A DNA stretch of 46,264 nucleotides from an uncultured Desulfovibrionaceae bacterium (GCA_944324045.1 CALUUT010000007.1:1-46264); one strand, 5' to 3'; positions 16,588-26,018 are shown, numbered from the stretch's first letter. The notes: generated by a model not told the origin, from the sequence alone. A program made the numbers and translations.

Positions 16588-18321
16588 CTAGTCAATGCCC
16601 CAACCGGCGTACACACGTTTTTTCCATTCCGCAAACGCGTTCTCGAACCCGTCCGCCGGAAGCTCTGTTTTTTCACCCGTGCGCCGGTCCTTGACTTCCA
16701 CGACGCCCCGGCCAAGCCCCTTGCCGCCAACCACAATCTGCATGGGAAAACCCACGAGATCCGCATCCTTGAATTTTACCCCAGGCCGCTCCTCACGGTC
16801 GTCAAGCAGGACGTCGACTCCGCTCTTTTCCAGAAAATCATGAATGGCAAGGGCCTTGGCCGCCACATTTTCCGCATTCGGATCCAGCGAGATCACCACA
16901 GCCTCGCAAGGCGCGAGCGGCGGCGGAAAACAGATGCCGTCCTTATCATTGTTCTGTTCGATAGCCGCCGCCAGAACCCGGGAAATGCCTATGCCGTAGC
17001 ATCCCATCACCATGGTCTGTTCCCTGCCGTTTTCATCCAGAAACACGGCGTGCATGGCTTCGCTGTATTTAAGTCCCAGCTTGAACACATGCCCGACCTC
17101 AATGCCGCGCGTAAGCGCGACAGTGCCGCCGCACCGGGGACAGGGGTCGCTCTCCTCAATCGAACGCATATCCGCATAAAAGTCGATGCGCGCATCCCGC
17201 TCAAGGTCCACATTCAACAAATGGGCGTCGGCTCTGTTCGCGCCGACGACCCAGCCATCCGCAGGAGCGGCCAGAAGCTCGTGGTCCGCCACCACGCGCA
17301 CGCCCTCCCAAAGCCCTACAGGACCGGCAAATCCCACGGGAGCATGAGTCCACGCCTGGACCTCTTCAGGCGTAGCCAGGACCAAATCCACGGCATTCAG
17401 GCAATTTTTCAGCTTGATTTCATTGATCTGACGATCTCCGCGCACAAGGGCCGCCACGGGTTTGCCGTCCGCATTAAACAACAGAGTCTTGACCAGAGCC
17501 TTGGCAGAGATGTTCAAAAAACCGGCCACTTCTTCAATGGTATGCATGCCGGGCGTGGCGATCTCGCGCGCCGGGCCGCAGACCGCCTTTTTCGCGGAAG
17601 GCGGATTGACTTCCGCGCGTTCCACGTTTGCCGCATATGCGCACTGCCCGCAAGCTGCTATGAGGTCTTCGCCGGTGTCGGCAAGCACCATGAATTCATG
17701 TGAAAATTTTCCGCCAATAGACCCTGTGTCCGCTTCAACAGCCCGGAACTTGAGCCCCAGCCTGCGAAAAATGCGCATATATGCGTCATACATCGCCTGA
17801 TAGCTCTTGTCCGCGCCTTCGGAATCCCGGTCAAAGGAATAGGCGTCCTTCATCAGAAATTCGCGACCGCGCATCAGGCCGAATCTGGGCCGTATCTCGT
17901 CGCGAAATTTGGTCTGTATCTGATACAGATTGAGCGGAAGCTGACGATAAGAACGCACTTCGCCGCGTATCAGGTCCGTCACCACTTCCTCATGCGTGGG
18001 GCCAAGGCAGTAATCACGCTCATTGCGATCCTTGAAGCGAAGCAGCTCCTTGCCGTAAAACTCCCAGCGCCCGCTTTCTTTCCACAAATCAGCCGGCTGC
18101 ACGGTCGGCATGAGCAGTTCCTGGGCCCCGGCCCGGTTCATTTCCGCACGCACAATATTTGCAATCTTATTCAGCGACTTAAGCCCCAAAGGCAAATAGA
18201 CGTAAATGCCCGACGTAAGCTTGCGGATCATCCCGGCGCGGGTGAGCAGTTTGTGACTTATGACTTCCGCGTCCGCGGGCGCTTCCTTCAACGTGGGAAT
18301 ATAGGCTTGTTTCCAGCGCAT
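16588..18321 (-). CDS. proS: Prolyl-tRNA synthetase, bacterial type
   Basis: 577 residues, matching the bacterial form with an inserted editing domain. It charges tRNA-Pro with proline. The class II motifs are visible: motif 1 around [20 protein letters not shown], motif 2 with [20 protein letters not shown], and motif 3 as [16 protein letters not shown]. The insertion between motifs 2 and 3 (about residues 220-390) is the YbaK-like domain that removes misattached alanine. The C-terminal anticodon-binding domain ends the protein. AAGGA precedes the ATG by six bases. A 190-base gap to ispG shows no gene or terminator. Confidence 0.97.
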   Translation of the reverse strand: MRWKQAYIPTLKEAPADAEVISHKLLTRAGMIRKLTSGIYVYLPLGLKSLNKIANIVRAEMNRAGAQELLMPTVQPADLWKESGRWEFYGKELLRFKDRNERDYCLGPTHEEVVTDLIRGEVRSYRQLPLNLYQIQTKFRDEIRPRFGLMRGREFLMKDAYSFDRDSEGADKSYQAMYDAYMRIFRRLGLKFRAVEADTGSIGGKFSHEFMVLADTGEDLIAACGQCAYAANVERAEVNPPSAKKAVCGPAREIATPGMHTIEEVAGFLNISAKALVKTLLFNADGKPVAALVRGDRQINEIKLKNCLNAVDLVLATPEEVQAWTHAPVGFAGPVGLWEGVRVVADHELLAAPADGWVVGANRADAHLLNVDLERDARIDFYADMRSIEESDPCPRCGGTVALTRGIEVGHVFKLGLKYSEAMHAVFLDENGREQTMVMGCYGIGISRVLAAAIEQNNDKDGICFPPPLAPCEAVVISLDPNAENVAAKALAIHDFLEKSGVDVLLDDREERPGVKFKDADLVGFPMQIVVGGKGLGRGVVEVKDRRTGEKTELPADGFENAFAEWKKRVYAGWGID

Positions 18322-18511
18322 TGGCTTTCCTTATCAGATAGTGAAATGGTGAAAAAACGGCAAACGCACCCCTGCTTTCAAGCCGGGAAAACAAAAATGT
18401 TTGCCGCGCAAAACGCAAACCCCGCGGCACGGATGGAAAAACAAAAGCAGCCCCTGTCCCAAACGCGCGTTCCCGCGAATACGGGCTCGCCATAAAAGCG
18501 TGTTCTCATTT

Positions 18512-19723
18512 TCAGGACGCGCCGCTGTGCTTGTCCATACCCGCCTGTGCGCGCTCGGCCAAAAAACGCTCCAGTTCTTCCATAAATGCGCATAAAAGCG
18601 CCTCGCGGCCATGCACGGCGCGGATGACCTGACCGCGCCGGAAGATGACTCCCTTGTCCCGGCCCCCGGCCACGCCGATATCCGCTTCCCTCGCTTCGCC
18701 CGGCCCATTGACCACGCACCCCATTATGGCGACCTTAAACGTGTCCGTCACTCCGGCCAGTCGCTTTTCCACAGCCTCGGCCATATCCATAAGATCCACT
18801 TCGGTCCGGCCGCAGGTAGGACAAGAAATAATTTCCGGTCCGCGCGCGCGCAGACCAAGGGCGCGTAAAATCTCCCAGGCCACAGCCGCTTCCTTTTCCG
18901 GTTCCGCGGTCAAAGACACGCGCAAGGTATCTCCGATGCCCAGCCACAAAAGCGTCCCAATGCCCACAGACGACTTGACTGTTCCGCGCATGAGGGTTCC
19001 AGCTTCCGTCACCCCTATGTGCAAAGGGTATTCACTGCGTGCGGCCAGCAGCCGGTATGCGGCGATGGTGTGCAGCACAGACGAAGATTTCAGGGAAATT
19101 TTGATATCATGGAATCCATGCGCCTCAAGCATTCGCGCATGTCCCAGGGCGCTTTCAACCATGGCTTCGGGCGTAGGGCCGCCGTACCGTTTAAAAAGCT
19201 CCTTTTCAATGGAGCCGCTGTTCACGCCGACGCGAATCGGAGCATGATGCGCAAGCGCCGCGCGCGCCACACGCTCCACCTGAGCCGGACCGCCGATATT
19301 GCCCGGATTGATGCGCAACGCCTGCGCCCCGTTTTCCAGGGCCGCCACAGCCAGCCGCGCGTCAAAATGAATATCCGCCACAACAGGCAAAGGCGACTTC
19401 GCGCAAATAATTTTGAGCGCCTGCGCCGCAGTCTGATCCGGGACAGCAACCCGAACGATCTCGCATCCGGCATTTGCAAGCCGCGCGATCTGCGCCAAAG
19501 TAGCCTCAGCATCGCGCGTATCCGTATTGGTCATGCTCTGCACCGCGACAGGCGCACAGCCGCCCACAGGCACTGTTCCGATACGCACCATACGGCTTGC
19601 GCGCCGGGGCATGATCTGCGTCCTGTCCAAAGACGCAAACGCCCCATCCCCGTCCGTCTCGCCAGGGCGCCCCATGCGCTCTTGCAGGGCGTCGCCTTCA
19701 TAATCCGCGCTTTTTTGCTCCAT
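18512..19723 (-). CDS. ispG: 4-hydroxy-3-methylbut-2-enyl diphosphate synthase (flavodoxin/ferredoxin)
   Basis: 403 residues from the chosen start. IspG is a [4Fe-4S] enzyme that converts MEcPP to HMBPP in the MEP pathway. The TIM-barrel part begins MVRIGTVPVGGCAPVAVQSM, and HHAPIRVGVNSGSIE is conserved. The C-terminal cluster domain has the cysteines SCPTCGRTEVD and CVVNGPGEA. The start at 19723 is preceded by GGAGG at eight bases; a longer frame to 19771 has no ribosome site. It has an unusual ~40-residue polar N-terminal extension before the barrel. It is first in the minus-strand isoprenoid block and divergent from the FlgO-like genes. Confidence 0.95.
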   Translation of the reverse strand: MEQKSADYEGDALQERMGRPGETDGDGAFASLDRTQIMPRRASRMVRIGTVPVGGCAPVAVQSMTNTDTRDAEATLAQIARLANAGCEIVRVAVPDQTAAQALKIICAKSPLPVVADIHFDARLAVAALENGAQALRINPGNIGGPAQVERVARAALAHHAPIRVGVNSGSIEKELFKRYGGPTPEAMVESALGHARMLEAHGFHDIKISLKSSSVLHTIAAYRLLAARSEYPLHIGVTEAGTLMRGTVKSSVGIGTLLWLGIGDTLRVSLTAEPEKEAAVAWEILRALGLRARGPEIISCPTCGRTEVDLMDMAEAVEKRLAGVTDTFKVAIMGCVVNGPGEAREADIGVAGGRDKGVIFRRGQVIRAVHGREALLCAFMEELERFLAERAQAGMDKHSGAS

Positions 19724-19944
19724 ATGTCCGTCCTCCAGTTCCAGCTGCACGGGGCATGTGCGAAAACGCATCCTGCGCCTGGGGCAAAGCGCGCCGTCAC
19801 CCTATGTGTATTCAGCCAAAATGTAATTTATTATGATATACCATTTCCCTTGCAAAGCCAAGTCTTGACCCTATGGGCGCGCCGGCGCGCTCAGTCTGAC
19901 CTGTCTTTATTTCAGACCAAACTGAACTCTTTAAAAACAGACCC

Positions 19945-19971
19945 TAATGCTTTACGCCAACCGGCCGATAA
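19945..19971 (+). promoter_or_regulatory. Sigma-28 (FliA) type promoter upstream of the FlgO-like genes
   Basis: TAATGCTT (19945-19952) matches 6 of 8 bases of the FliA -35 element. An 11-base spacer follows, and GCCGATAA (19964-19971) is a perfect -10 element. The ATG of the first FlgO-like gene is 38 bases further on. Confidence 0.75.
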
Positions 19972-20009
19972 GTTTGCCATCATGAAATAGACGCTGGCAG
20001 GAGACTATC

Positions 20010-20885
20010 ATGCTGAAAGGAATCATTGCAGGCATTGCAGCAACGGCCATGGGTCTTTGCCTCCTGGGAGGCCCTGTTCAGGCCCAGGATATGCGCGGCC
20101 CTGAAACCGCGCCGCCAATGCCTGAAGAACTGCGGCATATGAGCGTGCCTAAAGCCGCCCCCATGAATATGTCCACGCTTCTTCCGGCAAATCCGGCGGG
20201 CATGGTTCCGGCAAACGGGGAAACCGTGCCCTTATATACAGGCCCTCAACCGGAACTGGGATTGCTCCTTCCCGATGGTCAGGGCGGACTTTTATGGCAG
20301 CAAAGCGGACTGCCGCGCGCACTTCCCGGTGCGGAAGCTGTGGATGCACGCGAGTTGAAGCTGAAAATACGGGATCTTGCGGAGCAACTTGTCTCCAATG
20401 TCACGGATTTGAGATTGCGCAATATGGTGGCCTTGCCCACCACCTTTGTGGATCAAGACAACTTTGGGCGCACTTCGTCCTTTGGACGCTACATTGCGGA
20501 ACAGTTATTCTATGAACTGAATCAGCGCGGTTTTCCGGTGCGCGAGTATCGGGTGAACAAGGCCATACACATGGCGCAGGGACAGGGCGATTTTCTGCTG
20601 TCCCGGGCTCTTGCCGATGTGCCGACGCGCCAGTCCGTCGTCATTGTGGGAACATATTGTCAGGATGCAGACAACGTGTTTGTGAATGCGCGCCTTATCC
20701 GTGGTTCCGACGGGCTGGTTCTGCGTTCCGGCCAGTTGGTCATGCCTCTTACCGGCGTTGCCAGACGAATGCTGGCCCGCAACAACAGAACCATACCCGA
20801 AGCCGTAATAAGCATCCGCGATTACAAGGATGCGGCCATGCCGGTCAGCGATTCGGCGTTGGATCAGGGATACGACCTGCACTAA
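20010..20885 (+). CDS. FlgO-family exported protein
   Basis: 291 residues. The N-terminal signal peptide (IIAGIAATAMGLCLLGG, cut after VQA) sends it to the periplasm or outer membrane. Residues ~30-110 are a variable, proline-rich linker. Residues ~115-260 are the FlgO domain: LKLKIRDLAEQLVSNVTD, MVALPTTFVDQDNFGRTSS, GRYIAEQLFYELNQRGF, VVIVGTYCQDADNVFVNARL. In Vibrio, FlgO helps anchor the flagellum at the outer membrane. The sigma-28-type promoter just upstream supports a motility role here too. AGGAG lies six bases before the ATG. It is probably cotranscribed with the small lipoprotein that follows. Confidence 0.82.
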   Translation: MLKGIIAGIAATAMGLCLLGGPVQAQDMRGPETAPPMPEELRHMSVPKAAPMNMSTLLPANPAGMVPANGETVPLYTGPQPELGLLLPDGQGGLLWQQSGLPRALPGAEAVDARELKLKIRDLAEQLVSNVTDLRLRNMVALPTTFVDQDNFGRTSSFGRYIAEQLFYELNQRGFPVREYRVNKAIHMAQGQGDFLLSRALADVPTRQSVVIVGTYCQDADNVFVNARLIRGSDGLVLRSGQLVMPLTGVARRMLARNNRTIPEAVISIRDYKDAAMPVSDSALDQGYDLH

Positions 20886-20916
20886 CGTTTTTTTCGGATA
20901 TCTTGAGGAAAAAAGC

Positions 20917-21288
20917 ATGAGACATGTATATGAGTTCTCCAAACGCAGGATGCGTCTTTCTTCTCCAAAGCCGCCATGCGCGCTCCTTAAAGTTCTGCGG
21001 GTGGTGTGTCTGTATGGCATGCTGTGTTTCGGAATGCTGCTTGCAGCCGGATGCGCAGGCGTTTCCTCCGACCAAAAAGAAAACATGGCGGCTGCCGCCG
21101 CGGTTCCATACAGCGCGGTCTGTCTGCATAACTATCAGTTAGCCCAGTATTACGCCATGGCCGGACGCTACGAGCTTGCCAAGGAATACTATCTTCTGGC
21201 TTTGGCGGCCGCCGAAAATCCGCGCCTGCGCGGGATTCTCGCTTCTGAACTCGATGGCGTGGACAAGATGATTTATACAACGCGATAA
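20917..21288 (+). CDS. Small lipoprotein with TPR-like segment
   Basis: 123 residues. After a basic N-terminus and hydrophobic stretch, the lipobox LAAGC predicts lipid attachment and export. The mature part (~75 residues) has one TPR-like hairpin (YQLAQYYAMAGRYELAKEYY followed by LLALAAA). No family was recognised. It starts 31 bases after the first FlgO-like gene, with GAGG eight bases before the ATG, and is followed by a second FlgO-like gene. This makes it a likely outer-membrane partner of those proteins, in the position FlgP-type lipoproteins occupy in Vibrio, though no sequence similarity to FlgP was seen. Confidence 0.72.
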   Translation: MRHVYEFSKRRMRLSSPKPPCALLKVLRVVCLYGMLCFGMLLAAGCAGVSSDQKENMAAAAAVPYSAVCLHNYQLAQYYAMAGRYELAKEYYLLALAAAENPRLRGILASELDGVDKMIYTTR

Positions 21289-21456
21289 GGTTTCGCCCTT
21301 CTGGAAAAGGACGCCTGTCGCAAGGCGTAAACATGCAAAGACGGCGCGCGTCACGATGCGCGGTAAAAAACATATCCCTGCTTCCCCATGGATGGAGACG
21401 CACATTTTGAAACGGGATGTTTCAAAAGGATATACGCAAAAAGACAAGGACGTCAT

Positions 21457-22185
21457 ATGAAATTATCGTCAAAGCACCCGATTGCGTTCGTGTTGTGCCT
21501 GCTTGCGGCTGGAATTTTTTTTCTGGCTGGCTCCGGACGAGCCAATGCAACGCAGCCGGCGGCAAATGTGCCGGCCATAGCCGGACGCCTTGCGGCCGAA
21601 CTGGATAGTCAGCTGGCCCGGCTTCTGGGGCAGACCGAAGCCGGATACCGCAATCTGCGCATCATCGTCACCACACCGGCTGACCTGAACAATCTGGAAG
21701 ACGCCAACAGCCTCTCGCGACAGATGTCCGAAGAACTAGCCTACTGGCTGGTGCATGCCGGCTACCAGGTGCAGGAACTTCGACGCGGCGCGGTTCTGCT
21801 TTTTGATCCGGATCACGGCGAATTTCTGCTCACGCGCAAACGCGAACTTCTGGCCGCAGGCGAAGCCCGCGCCGGGGCCGTACTTACTGGAACATATACG
21901 GTAACCCCGCGCGCCGTGCGCTTCAATATCCGTCTTTTGGAGCTTGCCACAGGCGAAACCTTGGCCATGAGCAACGCCACGATACCCATGACCGGCGAAG
22001 TGCGCGCCCTTGTCGCGGACAATGCCGGAAACGCCTTTGGCATGGGCAACGCGGGCATGCGCCCAAGCTCAGGCACAAGCCTTAGCATCGGCATTCGCGG
22101 AGAAACTGCGGCGGATATAGATGGAGCAGACTCCGCAAGTCCGGAGCCGGTCCCCCCTTCACCGTTTACCACCAGAGCCTATTAG
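21457..22185 (+). CDS. Second FlgO-family exported protein
   Basis: 242 residues, with a signal peptide (FVLCLLAAGIFFLAG, cut after ANA). The FlgO domain spans ~residues 40-185: AGRLAAELDSQLARLLG, IIVTTPADLNNLEDANSLSR, MSEELAYWLVHAGYQVQEL, VLTGTYTVTPRAVRFNIRLL. The last ~50 residues are low-complexity and probably disordered. It resembles the 20010 gene in domain but not closely in sequence, so the two are diverged paralogues. AAGGA lies six bases before the chosen ATG. The 168-base gap upstream holds no clear promoter, so readthrough from the sigma-28 promoter is plausible. Confidence 0.78.
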   Translation: MKLSSKHPIAFVLCLLAAGIFFLAGSGRANATQPAANVPAIAGRLAAELDSQLARLLGQTEAGYRNLRIIVTTPADLNNLEDANSLSRQMSEELAYWLVHAGYQVQELRRGAVLLFDPDHGEFLLTRKRELLAAGEARAGAVLTGTYTVTPRAVRFNIRLLELATGETLAMSNATIPMTGEVRALVADNAGNAFGMGNAGMRPSSGTSLSIGIRGETAADIDGADSASPEPVPPSPFTTRAY

Positions 22186-22221
22186 CTCTTTACAATTCTG
22201 AATTTCAGACACCCTCTGAAC

Positions 22222-22302
22222 TGGCGCCCAAGGTCAATTTTTGCGTTTCGCCAAAGCCGGCGGCTTCCCGGCCTAAAGACGCGCAAACCCCCTTGGGCGC
22301 CA
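22222..22302. repeat. 81-base nested inverted repeat
   Basis: The outer arms TGGCGCCCAAGG (22222-22233) and CCTTGGGCGCCA (22291-22302) are perfectly complementary over 12 bases. Inside, TTTGCG (22240-22245) pairs with CGCAAA (22282-22287), and GCCGG (22256-22260) pairs with CCGGC (22268-22272). The whole segment can fold into one long interrupted hairpin in the gap between convergent genes. No T run follows, and its type is unknown. Confidence 0.6.
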
Positions 22303-22466
22303 CAACTATTCTACTGATTTCAGCGCATACAATGCCCCCCATGATCTCTTATGAATCCAGAAAAGACATGAGCGGATGCGATATAGCCATTGCAGAAACG
22401 GGATGAACAACCGGCGCGAACGCTTTAAAAGCGCGCTCATTGCGGCGCAGGCCCGCCCCCGGCGGA

Positions 22467-23342
22467 TTACTTCCGGGACTGGGGAACGCTTTCGCTCTGC
22501 TCCTCAAAATCGGTATCCACTGTCACATCACGCCATTTTTTAAACTCGGCATAACGTTTGACATAATAGGCATCCACTGCCGGATAAGCTGATTTGCTAA
22601 GCAAAAGGCGAAAAGGCGGCTCTTTATCCTGCAATACCCTGATAAGATTACGCGCCAATTTTACAGGATCGCCGTCCTGCTTTCCGTCCCATTCCACAAA
22701 ATGGGCGTGCAATCGCTCTCTTCGGCCATTATAGGCGTCTATTTTCAAATCGGAAAAGACAAACGAAGAACCTTCCCTGAAAAAATTCGTTCTAAACGCC
22801 CCGGGCTCAAGAATCATGCACTGGATGCCATAGGGCGCAAGCTCCATGCTCAACCCCTCCATCCATCCTTCCAGGGCGAACTTTGTCGCGGCATAGACGC
22901 TGTCTCCCTCGACAGCCTTGATGCCGGATGTGGAGCTCGTAGTCACGATATACCCGCTTTTTTGCGCGCGCATGACCGGCAAGACTGCGCGCGTCAAATT
23001 AAGCGTGCCAAAAAAATTCGTCTCGAACTGCCGGCGGATCAGCGCTTCGGACGTCTCCTCAAAATACCCAAGCAAACCGAAACCCGCATTGTTTATCAGC
23101 ACGTCAATGCCGCCGAATCTGTCCAGCGCCGCAGCGACGGAATGCCTGATATCGTCGGGGTTGGTAAGATCAAGCCTGAGCACAAACACGCGCTCATTGT
23201 TCCGCACTTCCTCAGGAATGGTTTCAGGTTTTCGCGCCGTAGCCGCAACCCTGTACCCTTTTTGCAATGCCTCTTTTGCAATCTCAAGACCCATGCCCTT
23301 GCTTGCCCCAGTTATAAAAAATACAGCGTCATTCTTAATCAT
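22467..23342 (-). CDS. Short-chain dehydrogenase/reductase (SDR)
   Basis: 291 residues. It has a classical SDR Rossmann fold: nucleotide-binding FFITGASKGMGLEIA near residue 8, NNAGFGLLG near 85, the catalytic Ser in VTTSSTSG, and the Y-x3-K pair in VYAATKFALEG. Basic residues after the first strand (ATARKPE) suggest NADP(H). The C-terminal ~40 residues are typical of the oxidoreductases next to TetR regulators. The substrate is not predictable. AAGGAG lies eight bases before the ATG. It is transcribed divergently from a TetR-type regulator that probably controls it through the palindromes in the shared gap. Confidence 0.9.
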   Translation of the reverse strand: MIKNDAVFFITGASKGMGLEIAKEALQKGYRVAATARKPETIPEEVRNNERVFVLRLDLTNPDDIRHSVAAALDRFGGIDVLINNAGFGLLGYFEETSEALIRRQFETNFFGTLNLTRAVLPVMRAQKSGYIVTTSSTSGIKAVEGDSVYAATKFALEGWMEGLSMELAPYGIQCMILEPGAFRTNFFREGSSFVFSDLKIDAYNGRRERLHAHFVEWDGKQDGDPVKLARNLIRVLQDKEPPFRLLLSKSAYPAVDAYYVKRYAEFKKWRDVTVDTDFEEQSESVPQSRK

Positions 23343-23436
23343 GACCCAATCTCCTTACAATATATAAAAAATACTTGGACTTTGTCGCAGAATCAGGCGC
23401 ATAAGAAACGCGTGTTGCTTAATTCTTATAAAAGAA

Positions 23437-23510
23437 ATATCGTATCCGCCAACATGAGGCAACGGACAATCTTTTTCTGTCCGTTGCCTAAGCCACGTTT
23501 TATACGATAT
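23437..23510. promoter_or_regulatory. Nested palindromes in the SDR/TetR control region
   Basis: An inner pair of perfect 12-base arms, AGGCAACGGACA (23457-23468) and its complement (23478-23489), is separated by nine bases. An outer nine-base pair, ATATCGTAT (23437-23445) and ATACGATAT (23502-23510), flanks it. CGTTGCCT also recurs at 23511-23518. This fits operator sites for the TetR regulator, though the inner repeat could equally fold as a hairpin in the tetR leader. Confidence 0.55.
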
Positions 23511-23534
23511 CGTTGCCTGACAGGAGAAAAAGTC

Positions 23535-24146
23535 ATGATCATTCGTGGGACAGAGGATTTACGAGTGCAAAAAACCATGGCGGCCATTGAACAGGCGTTT
23601 TCTGAACTCTTGCTTGAAAACGACGAATTCGAACGAATTTCTGTAACCGCATTGTGTGCACGGGCAAAGATCAATAAGAAAACGTTTTATCATTATTACA
23701 GAACGCTGGATGAACTGTTGCAGGAAATGCTGGAAAAAATGTCGCAAGAATATATCCAAAGGATTTCTCAATACACTGTGCCTGATCAACTTGACGCAAT
23801 CAATCGGGAATTTTTCCTGTATTCCATGGAAAAAGGACGCATTTATGAAAAGCTTGTCTGCAATGTCTCCTATCACGCACTTTCAACAAAACTGTTCTCA
23901 GAATTTGTAAAGCGGGCGTGGCGTCGCTCAAACTGGTTTCAGCGCCTTACCCCGGAACATCAAAACATCCTCCTCTGCTTTTTGCGCAGCGCCGGCGTTG
24001 AACTGTATAAACAATGGATTGCGGATCAAAAGAAAATTTCCCTGGATGAAATCATTGCCCTGTCTGGCGAACTTCTTTGTCATGGGGTTAACGGCTTCGT
24101 GCAAAAGGTTTCATTTCCTTCTGTCCGGACAGCGGAAGCTCTGTAA
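23535..24146 (+). CDS. TetR/AcrR-family transcriptional regulator
   Basis: 203 residues. The N-terminal ~55 residues form the TetR helix-turn-helix (AFSELLLENDEFERISVTAL, CARAKINKKTFYHYYRTLDE). The remainder is a helical, variable ligand-binding and dimerisation domain. It probably represses itself and the divergent SDR gene until a ligand binds. AGGAG lies eight bases before the ATG at 23535; the frame is open far upstream, but that part runs antisense through the SDR gene. A very strong terminator hairpin follows. Confidence 0.9.
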   Translation: MIIRGTEDLRVQKTMAAIEQAFSELLLENDEFERISVTALCARAKINKKTFYHYYRTLDELLQEMLEKMSQEYIQRISQYTVPDQLDAINREFFLYSMEKGRIYEKLVCNVSYHALSTKLFSEFVKRAWRRSNWFQRLTPEHQNILLCFLRSAGVELYKQWIADQKKISLDEIIALSGELLCHGVNGFVQKVSFPSVRTAEAL

Positions 24147-24176
24147 AAAATTCCAGCCCATGTAAAATCAAATTCA

Positions 24177-24227
24177 AATAAGAAGCCGGCAGAACAGTGT
24201 CTACTGCTGTTCTGCCGGCTTCTTATT
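24177..24227. terminator. Strong bidirectional terminator, 21-base stem
   Basis: Bases 24177-24197 and 24207-24227 pair perfectly over 21 bases with a nine-base loop. The stem has A-rich and T-rich ends. It lies between the convergent tetR-like and marR-like genes and should stop transcription from both. Confidence 0.9.
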
Positions 24228-24319
24228 GACTTGCAATTGAAAATACATGAAACAATTTTTTTGGCGCTACAACAAAAATTTACGTATACCTATCCTGAAG
24301 AACAACCTCAATGCTTTAT

Positions 24320-24739
24320 CTATAAACTATTCAATAACTTCACGACAGATAATAATTGCTGTATCCCATCTTTTCCAAGCTTATCCTCTATATCGTTTTG
24401 TGCCTGATTCCATAGCGTTGATGCATAGTGCAATGTCTCTTTTCCCTTTTGGGTAAGGATCAAACTGCTATTTCTCGCATTCCGCTCTTTATTATCAATA
24501 ATATATCCATATTTCAAAAGAGGCTTAAGGCTTCTTGCAAGCGTTGAACGCTCAAGTTCCGTCAAATCCGCCAACTCACGGGCAGAACAGGCGCCAAGCT
24601 TTGCAATATTCAAGAGAAGAGAGTACTGCCTGACTGTTATCCCTGAGGGACTGAGAACTCTGTCATAGTAACTTTTTATTGTGGACGCAGCTTGGCGTGC
24701 CTGCAGGCAGTAGCAACAGCCCGGCCTTTGACGCTCCAT
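24320..24739 (-). CDS. MarR-family transcriptional regulator
   Basis: 139 residues. The winged helix-turn-helix core is clear: ITVRQYSLLLNIAKLGACSA, RELADLTELERSTLARSLKP, LLKYGYI for the recognition part, and a wing around NARNSSLILTQKGKE. The N-terminus is cysteine-rich (PGCCYCLQARQAA), giving potential thiol or metal sensing, which is speculative. GGAGG lies five bases before the ATG. No target gene is obvious: the next gene upstream is the PHP-family protein on the same strand, and the 166-base gap between them shows no regulatory repeat I could find. Confidence 0.88.
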   Translation of the reverse strand: MERQRPGCCYCLQARQAASTIKSYYDRVLSPSGITVRQYSLLLNIAKLGACSARELADLTELERSTLARSLKPLLKYGYIIDNKERNARNSSLILTQKGKETLHYASTLWNQAQNDIEDKLGKDGIQQLLSVVKLLNSL

Positions 24740-24905
24740 TGTTTCCTCCCAAGAGTAAAGGAGAATTATTCAGGGAAAGAACGATATGGTCGCTTCCAAA
24801 ACGGAATCAGGCGTAGTCGCTTCACTCCCGCGCCCGTAAAGGCAATCTGCGGGGCGCCGCGAATCCATCAATATCTCTTTCCCCGAAAAAATAAAAACCA
24901 GAAAA

Positions 24906-26018
24906 CTAGGGCCACAAAAAATTGCGGGCCACATCCAGGGGCAGGCGTCCGCCGCGCATGTCGGAGCGATTTCCACCGTGATAATCCGACCCGCCGCTCA
25001 TTTTGAGTCCCAGCTTTTGCGCCAATTCATAATAATGAGCAAAAGCCCTTTCTCTGACCGCAGGGTCATAGGGATAAAACACTTCGATGGCGTCAAGTCC
25101 GCTTTCCACCAAGGGATACAGAACTTTCCGGTCAAAAGCTTCAAAATCGATACGGGGAAAGGTTATGGCCGGATGGGCAAGCGAAGTGCGCGCCCCGGCC
25201 TTTTTCAAAAGCTCAAGGGTGGGAATGAGTTCCGGAATAACCAACTCTCCCGGCGATGCGGGCCATTGCGTCCGGCCCTGCAATCGCTCCGCCTTTTCGC
25301 GCGCCTGTTCCGGCGAAAGGCCGTCTTCCACAAAAAGCGCGGCCAAGGCGGCTTTTCTTTCCGGCGTGGGACGCTGCGCGTACAAAAGCGCCTTTTCCTT
25401 GGAGCCGCCCGGCACAAGTTCCGGCCACACGGCGACCACATCATGACAGCTCAGCGGAATGCTGTGATTGATCACATCGTTTTTCTTGCCGCACTGAAGA
25501 AAAAGACGCGCATTTTTTACTGACGCGCGGTGATATACAATGGAAAGGGCGTGTTCCGGCGAAGGCTGATAGCGGGTAATATGATCAAGATCAAGATCAA
25601 AGGCCCGATGCACCTGCTGCTCCACGCGGCGTCGGTGCAAGTCGTCAATCTGCCGTACATGCGCCCCCAAAACGGCGTCAATTTCAGCAAGGACAGCGTG
25701 CGCGGCATCCGGTTCAACATGCGGAAAATATCCAAGGATATGCACCATGCACGGCAGACTGGACTCAAAACATGACATTTCAATGCCAGCAACCAATGCG
25801 GGCGCTTTCTTCCGGCCCATCTGCCGGGCCTGCGTTTCATGCCGCTCCCAGACTGAGGGCAACAAATTCAGACACGGCTCGATTCCTGAAAGCGAATCAT
25901 GATCGGTAACCGCAAAAAGGTCGATATCAGGCACGAGAAAAAGGGTCTCCATGACCTTTTCGGGCGTGTCCAATCCATCTGAAAAAAGCGTATGCATGTG
26001 GAGGTTGGCGTATCTCAT
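24906..26018 (-). CDS. PHP-domain phosphoesterase
   Basis: 370 residues. The metal-binding motifs of the PHP superfamily are present: NLHMHTLFSDG at the N-terminus, AVTDHDSLSG near residue 38, GIEMSC, MVHILGY, a His in SLAHPAI and the C-terminal GGSDYHGGNRSDMRGG. The trinuclear metal site suggests a phosphoesterase, as in the RnaAM/TrpH group that trims 5' ends of small RNAs, but the family also contains other phosphatases. An insertion of ~110 residues in the middle is larger than in RnaAM. The ATG immediately follows the stop codon of the DUF362 gene (TAAATG), so translation is probably coupled. It is the last gene of this minus-strand unit. Confidence 0.82.
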   Translation of the reverse strand: MRYANLHMHTLFSDGLDTPEKVMETLFLVPDIDLFAVTDHDSLSGIEPCLNLLPSVWERHETQARQMGRKKAPALVAGIEMSCFESSLPCMVHILGYFPHVEPDAAHAVLAEIDAVLGAHVRQIDDLHRRRVEQQVHRAFDLDLDHITRYQPSPEHALSIVYHRASVKNARLFLQCGKKNDVINHSIPLSCHDVVAVWPELVPGGSKEKALLYAQRPTPERKAALAALFVEDGLSPEQAREKAERLQGRTQWPASPGELVIPELIPTLELLKKAGARTSLAHPAITFPRIDFEAFDRKVLYPLVESGLDAIEVFYPYDPAVRERAFAHYYELAQKLGLKMSGGSDYHGGNRSDMRGGRLPLDVARNFLWP

